Shown: piece after piece, positions 7,813-11,051 of the stretch | How positions within the stretch are numbered: position 1 is the stretch's first letter | How the letters are laid out: each line of letters opens with the position of its first letter | Assembly: GCA_003023665.1 (NCBI GenBank) | Contig: PXYR01000054.1 | Span: 1 to 11,051 of the forward strand | Origin: Bacteroidota bacterium | GTDB taxonomy: Bacteria; Bacteroidota; Bacteroidia; Flavobacteriales; Schleiferiaceae | Length of the DNA stretch: 11,051 bases | Direction of reading: 5' to 3' | Translations under genes and position numbers: made by a program | The notes under the pieces: generated by a model | What the model saw: only the letters and a program-made list of their open reading frames with translations | Database searches by the model: none | Told to the model about the DNA's origin: nothing

Positions 7813-9606
7813 ATGAATCTGAGAAACATAGCAATTATTGCACACGTAGACCACGGTAAAACAACTCTGGTTGATAATATGCTGCATACGGCTAAATTGT
7901 TCCGTGACAACCAACAGGTTGATGATCTTCTCTTGGACAATAATGATCTTGAGCGTGAGCGGGGGATAACCATACTCTCAAAAAACGTTAGTATCCATTG
8001 GAAAGACACTAAAATCAATATCATTGACACCCCAGGTCACAGTGACTTTGGGGGAGAAGTTGAACGTGTTTTAAATATGGCAGATGGTGTGATTCTCTTA
8101 GTAGACGCATTTGAAGGCCCTATGCCACAAACGCGTTTTGTTCTACAAAAAGCATTGTCTTTAGGTAAAGTACCCATAGTTGTTATCAATAAAGTAGATA
8201 AACCGAATTGTACTCCAGATTTGGTGCATGATCAGGTATTTGAGCTGTTCTTTAATCTAGATGCAACAGAAGAACAATTGGACTTTACAACAGTATACGG
8301 TTCGGGAAAAGAAAAGTGGATGGGCCCAAGTTGGGAAAAACCAACCCAAGACATTACCCATTTATTGGATACAATTGTAGATGTCATTCCTGCACCAGAA
8401 GTAAAGGAAGGTACATTACAAATGCAGATTACTTCACTCGACTTTAGTTCGTTTACTGGCCGTATTGCTATTGGACGCGTAACTCGCGGCCATATAAAAG
8501 AAAATATGCCTGTTTCACTTTGTTTACGAGACGGCAGTATAAAAAAAGTGCGTATTAAAGAATTAATGGCTTTTGAGGGTTTGGGAAAAACAAAGATTTC
8601 AGAGGCAAGCGCGGGCGAAATTGTTGCTTTAAACGGAATAGAGGGATTCGAAATCGGGGATACTATTGCCGACCTAGAAAATCCTCAAGCCTTAGCGCAT
8701 ATGGAGATTGACAAGCCCACTATGAGCATGTTATTTTCTATTAATAATTCTCCATTTTTTGGAAAAGAAGGAAAGCACGTTACCTCTCAAAAAATACGTG
8801 AACGCTTACTCCAAGAAATCGAAAAAAACCTTGCTCTTCGCGTTGAGGAAACTGGTTCAGCAGATCAATTTATAGTTCACGGCAGAGGCATTTTGCATTT
8901 AGGGATATTAATTGAAACCATGCGCCGTGAAGGCTATGAGATGCAGTTAGGCATGCCTCAAGTCATATTCAAGGATATTGATAGTGTTAAGCATGAGCCC
9001 ATTGAAGAATTGACCGTAGACGTTCCTGAAGAAACCGCGGGTAAGGTTATCGAGTTAGTGACTAAACGAAAAGGTGAGTTACTTGTAATGGAGCCCAAGA
9101 GTGATTTGACAAGACTTGAGTTTGAAATACCTTCTCGTGGTATTATGGGGCTACGAAACAATGTTTTGACTGCCACTTCTGGAGAAGCTATAATGGCGCA
9201 TAGATTAAAGGAATACCAACCTTACAAAGGGGATTTAGAGCGTCGTATTTCTGGAGTTTTAATTGCCAAAGAAGCGGGCAAGGCCAGTGCATATTCTTTG
9301 GATAAATTACAAGATCGCGGTAAGTTCTTTATTGAACCCGGTGATGAAATTTATGGTGGACAAGTAATTGGAGAACAGAATAAGCCAGGTGACCTTGTGG
9401 TCAATCCATGTGTTAGCAAACAACTCAATAATATGCGGGCAGCCGGAAAAGATGATAATACAGCTTTAGCCACCCCCATTAAGTTCAGCTTGGAAGAAGC
9501 AATGGAGTATATTGGCTCAGATGAGTACGTAGAGGTTACTCCTGAAAGTATACGATTGAGAAAGATTCTATTGAATGAGCACGATAGAAAGCGAGCCTCC
9601 AAATAA
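7813..9606 (+). CDS. typA: Ribosome-associated translational GTPase TypA/BipA
   Basis: A 597-residue EF-G-like GTPase that binds the 70S ribosome and affects ribosome assembly and stress/cold adaptation in other bacteria. GTPase motifs: AHVDHGKTT at 10-18 (P-loop), RGITI at 50-54 (switch I), DTPGH at 72-76 (switch II), NKVDK at 126-130 (guanine recognition), and YGSGKEKW at 162-169 as the fifth motif, with SGK instead of the usual SAK/SAL. A beta-barrel domain follows (about 200-290), then the EF-G domain III/V-like regions (about 302-480; GRGILHLGILIETMRREGYE, SRGIMGLRNNVLTATSG) and the TypA-specific C-terminal domain (about 480-597; GQVIGEQNKPGDLVVNPC, MRAAGKDD). Length is normal for the family. 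ATG 7813 was preferred over the in-frame TTG 7789, because TypA proteins characteristically begin a few residues before RNIAIIAHVDHGKTT and 7789 lies in the promoter. It converges with the histidine kinase, 21 bases away, with no terminator hairpin between. Confidence 0.97.
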   Translation: MNLRNIAIIAHVDHGKTTLVDNMLHTAKLFRDNQQVDDLLLDNNDLERERGITILSKNVSIHWKDTKINIIDTPGHSDFGGEVERVLNMADGVILLVDAFEGPMPQTRFVLQKALSLGKVPIVVINKVDKPNCTPDLVHDQVFELFFNLDATEEQLDFTTVYGSGKEKWMGPSWEKPTQDITHLLDTIVDVIPAPEVKEGTLQMQITSLDFSSFTGRIAIGRVTRGHIKENMPVSLCLRDGSIKKVRIKELMAFEGLGKTKISEASAGEIVALNGIEGFEIGDTIADLENPQALAHMEIDKPTMSMLFSINNSPFFGKEGKHVTSQKIRERLLQEIEKNLALRVEETGSADQFIVHGRGILHLGILIETMRREGYEMQLGMPQVIFKDIDSVKHEPIEELTVDVPEETAGKVIELVTKRKGELLVMEPKSDLTRLEFEIPSRGIMGLRNNVLTATSGEAIMAHRLKEYQPYKGDLERRISGVLIAKEAGKASAYSLDKLQDRGKFFIEPGDEIYGGQVIGEQNKPGDLVVNPCVSKQLNNMRAAGKDDNTALATPIKFSLEEAMEYIGSDEYVEVTPESIRLRKILLNEHDRKRASK

Positions 9607-9627
9607 TACGGATGTAGGATTTTAGAA

Positions 9628-10878
9628 CTACTGTTTTGGGAATTCTAGATGAAATTCAGAACCTTTATCCGGTTCGCTTTTCACCCAAATGCTTCCACCA
9701 AGATCGGTAACAATTTCTTTGCAGTGAGAGAGTCCTATTCCGAAACTTGCCTTGTCCTGTTTTAGAGTACCCTTAGACCGATAATCAAAAATAATAGATT
9801 GGGTTTCCTCTGATATTCCCATTCCATTATCACTAACTGTTATATTCAAGTGCGAAGATGTATCAGTGATGACGATATTAATTTGTGCCGGAATTCCCTT
9901 TTTGGCATATTTAATGGCATTAGAAACCAGATTCTGAAAAACCAATCGAATTTCAGTAGGGTTCCATTCGAATTCTGCGTCGCCCGATAGGTAAATTTCT
10001 GCACGATTGGAAACAATCAAGGGAGATAAATCGCGCTTCACGTCATTTATTATTTGACTAATAAGAACAGAATTCTGCCTTTTGGGCTGATGTTCCGAGT
10101 TTTTATCGAGCATCAATTGAACAATTTGTTCTGCGCTCTCGAGTGATCCCATGAGAATTTCCAAATCTGCTTGACTTTGGTTGAGTTTTGCAGTTTTCAT
10201 CTGAATCAATTGAATTCTAGACTTTATATTTTGGAGTGGACTTCTCAGGTCATGGCCAATCATTCCAATTAACTGATTAAGTTTTTCATTTTTAACGTAG
10301 GAATCCTGTTGTGATCTTCGCAACCTAGTCATTAATGGCAGCATGACAACAAATACTTCATAGCCTATGACAAGGACAGATATTATTGTAATTAGAAGTT
10401 CGAAAACACGAGATCTTGCAATAATAGCTTCTTGTTCATTCTCAATAATCTTCACCACTTTGTCCGAAAGGACAAGCATATGCTCGAGAATATTTTCTAC
10501 GTTCTCAATTCTCGACTTAAATTCCTTGTCAGGAAGTGAGAAGAATACATTAAGTGTATCGGTGTAAGAAGTAATTTGATCAAGCGCAGAAATATCATAA
10601 CTCGTTTGATACCATTTCTTACCCGCCGATCTGAGAGTTAACTCTTCATGTGCAACAAGAAACGTGTCTAAAGACTCGGAAAAGGCATCTATGTTCAAAT
10701 CCTCTTCGACTAAAGCAGTAAACATTTTCTGAGTATTCAGCCTCTGCTTTCCTGCTAAATTGATAATTCGAGAATCTTGCTGGGCATTCAATAATGAGAA
10801 TTGGATGAACACTTGGTTCGCCAATAATAAGCCCAAGACCAATCCAAGTGTTATGAAATAGTGCTTCTTGATTCGCAT
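9628..10878 (-). CDS. Membrane sensor histidine kinase with PilJ/NarX-like periplasmic domain
   Basis: A 416-residue inner-membrane two-component sensor kinase. Transmembrane helix 1 is at about 8-28 and helix 2 at about 160-182, enclosing a helical periplasmic domain of about 130 residues. That domain begins SRIINLAGKQRLNTQKM (36-52), the type IV pili/nitrate-sensor (PilJ, NarX) N-terminal signature. Only about 27 residues separate helix 2 from the phosphoacceptor, too few for a HAMP domain. The kinase core has HisKA GHDLRSPLQNI with His209, N-box FQNLVSNAIKYA (Asn316/Asn320), G1 SDNGMGIS (Asp350), an F-box-like FDYRSKG, and G2 FGIGLSHCKEIV (380-390). All catalytic motifs look intact. No receiver domain is fused and no response regulator gene is in the window, so it is an orphan here. 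The signal is unknown. ATG 10878 gives the proper short basic segment before helix 1 and lies right after a promoter element. Confidence 0.94.
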   Translation of the reverse strand: MRIKKHYFITLGLVLGLLLANQVFIQFSLLNAQQDSRIINLAGKQRLNTQKMFTALVEEDLNIDAFSESLDTFLVAHEELTLRSAGKKWYQTSYDISALDQITSYTDTLNVFFSLPDKEFKSRIENVENILEHMLVLSDKVVKIIENEQEAIIARSRVFELLITIISVLVIGYEVFVVMLPLMTRLRRSQQDSYVKNEKLNQLIGMIGHDLRSPLQNIKSRIQLIQMKTAKLNQSQADLEILMGSLESAEQIVQLMLDKNSEHQPKRQNSVLISQIINDVKRDLSPLIVSNRAEIYLSGDAEFEWNPTEIRLVFQNLVSNAIKYAKKGIPAQINIVITDTSSHLNITVSDNGMGISEETQSIIFDYRSKGTLKQDKASFGIGLSHCKEIVTDLGGSIWVKSEPDKGSEFHLEFPKQ

Positions 10879-10882
10879 GGTA

Positions 10883-10911
10883 CAAAAATACTAAATGCGA
10901 AAAAAATCCAA
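10883..10911 (-). promoter_or_regulatory. Histidine kinase promoter (TTG-N18-TAnnTTTG)
   Basis: Read on the minus strand, TTG (10911-10909) is separated by 18 bases from TATTTTTG (10890-10883), an exact TAnnTTTG -7 element with Bacteroidota-like spacing. The -7 element ends 4 bases before the ATG at 10878, so transcription should begin at or within a few bases of the start codon, predicting a leaderless or nearly leaderless mRNA. Confidence 0.6.
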
Positions 10912-10916
10912 TTTTG

Positions 10917-10962
10917 AAAAAAATCCGCTTACAAAAAAGCCCCACTCGTAAGCGGGGCTTTT
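10917..10962 (-). terminator. Two overlapping terminator hairpins after the cold-shock gene
   Basis: On the minus strand, hairpin 1 pairs AAAAGCCCC (10962-10954) with GGGGCTTTT (10943-10935) around a 10-base loop and runs into six T's. Hairpin 2 pairs CCGCTTAC (10955-10948) with GTAAGCGG (10932-10925) around a 15-base loop and is followed by A and seven T's (10923-10917). They share bases 10955-10954 and interleave, so they cannot both form fully. They lie 18 bases after the cold-shock gene stop and should end its transcript. Confidence 0.85.
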
Positions 10963-10980
10963 AATTACTCGAAATCTAAA

Positions 10981-11051
10981 TTATAGTGCGCTGACGTTAA
11001 CAGCGTTTAATCCTTTCTTTCCTTCTTGCAGTTCAAACTCAACTTCATCAT
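10981..11051 (-). CDS. Cold-shock-domain protein, C-terminal fragment (runs off window)
   Basis: The last 22 codons before a TAA at 10983-10981 read DEVEFELQEGKKG then LNAVNVSAL. This matches the end of CspA-family cold-shock proteins (pattern V-F-E/D-x-x-x-G-x-K/R-G-x-x-A-x-N-V), including the final beta strand of the OB fold. CspA proteins bind single-stranded RNA/DNA and act as RNA chaperones. The 5' part, including the RNP1 and RNP2 motifs, lies beyond the right edge, so a stand-alone Csp of about 65-70 residues cannot be told from a longer protein ending in this domain. The tail SAL is slightly different from the usual endings but in keeping with the family. Followed by a strong terminator. 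Confidence 0.85.
   Translation of the reverse strand, partial: DEVEFELQEGKKGLNAVNVSAL

Noticed and set aside
7752..8030. Open frame antisense to the start of typA
   Set aside because: Lies opposite a highly conserved GTPase region and crosses the intergenic region; composition is that of a reverse-strand shadow.
8958..9602. Two open frames antisense to the 3' half of typA
   Set aside because: No recognisable motifs and fully covered by conserved typA coding sequence on the other strand.
9607..9627. Possible terminator between convergent typA and the kinase
   Set aside because: No stable inverted repeat or T-tract is present in these 21 bases; the two transcripts probably overlap.
10646..10945. 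Open frame overlapping the kinase N-terminus in another frame
   Set aside because: Shares the strand with the kinase in a different frame, runs through the terminator and promoter region, and shows no domain features.
1..11051. CRISPR array, insertion sequence, tRNA/rRNA or phage genes
   Set aside because: No regularly spaced repeats, terminal inverted repeats, transposase/integrase motifs or RNA gene signatures were seen on either strand.

Overview
The window looks like chromosomal housekeeping DNA from a member of the Bacteroidota, most likely Flavobacteriales (marine-type genera such as Cryomorphaceae/Schleiferiaceae are a guess). The basis is: a Bacteroidota-style TonB-dependent receptor with the ELRKAACC plug signature, a secreted protein with repeated beta-rich modules and a YFDLLGR-type C-terminal segment like type IX secretion (T9SS) cargo, TAnnTTTG promoter elements typical of the Bacteroidota sigma factor, start codons without Shine-Dalgarno sequences, and low-to-moderate GC. 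No mobile element, CRISPR array, tRNA, rRNA or prophage signature was seen. No stretch longer than about 170 bases is gene-free.

Layout. Bases 67-2115 (+) encode a TonB-dependent outer-membrane receptor ending at a strong hairpin terminator (2120-2150). On the other strand lies a run of three same-direction genes read right to left: a 700-residue secreted, T9SS-like surface protein (7719-5617), a YdhF-type aldo/keto reductase (5578-4712) and phosphoenolpyruvate carboxylase ppc (4709-2169). The reductase and ppc are separated by only 2 bases and are almost certainly co-transcribed; the secreted-protein gene is 38 bases upstream and may belong to the same unit. Divergent from this run is typA/bipA (7813-9606, +), with a clear TAnnTTTG promoter just before its start and a 22-base palindrome in the shared intergenic region. 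Converging on typA is a membrane histidine kinase with a PilJ/NarX-like periplasmic sensor (10878-9628, -). At the right edge is the 3' end of a cold-shock-domain protein gene (from 10981, -), followed by a compact junction carrying two overlapping alternative terminator hairpins and then the kinase promoter.

How the genes relate. Ppc makes oxaloacetate from PEP and bicarbonate and feeds the TCA cycle; the reductase coupled to it has no obvious step in that pathway. TypA and cold-shock proteins are both associated in other bacteria with ribosome/RNA function under cold stress and flank the kinase, but a functional link is only inference. The receptor and the secreted protein are envelope components with unknown ligands. 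I see no convincing undescribed multi-gene system. The most unusual points are regulatory architecture: the overlapping terminators, a probably leaderless kinase mRNA, and the palindrome in the divergent promoter region.
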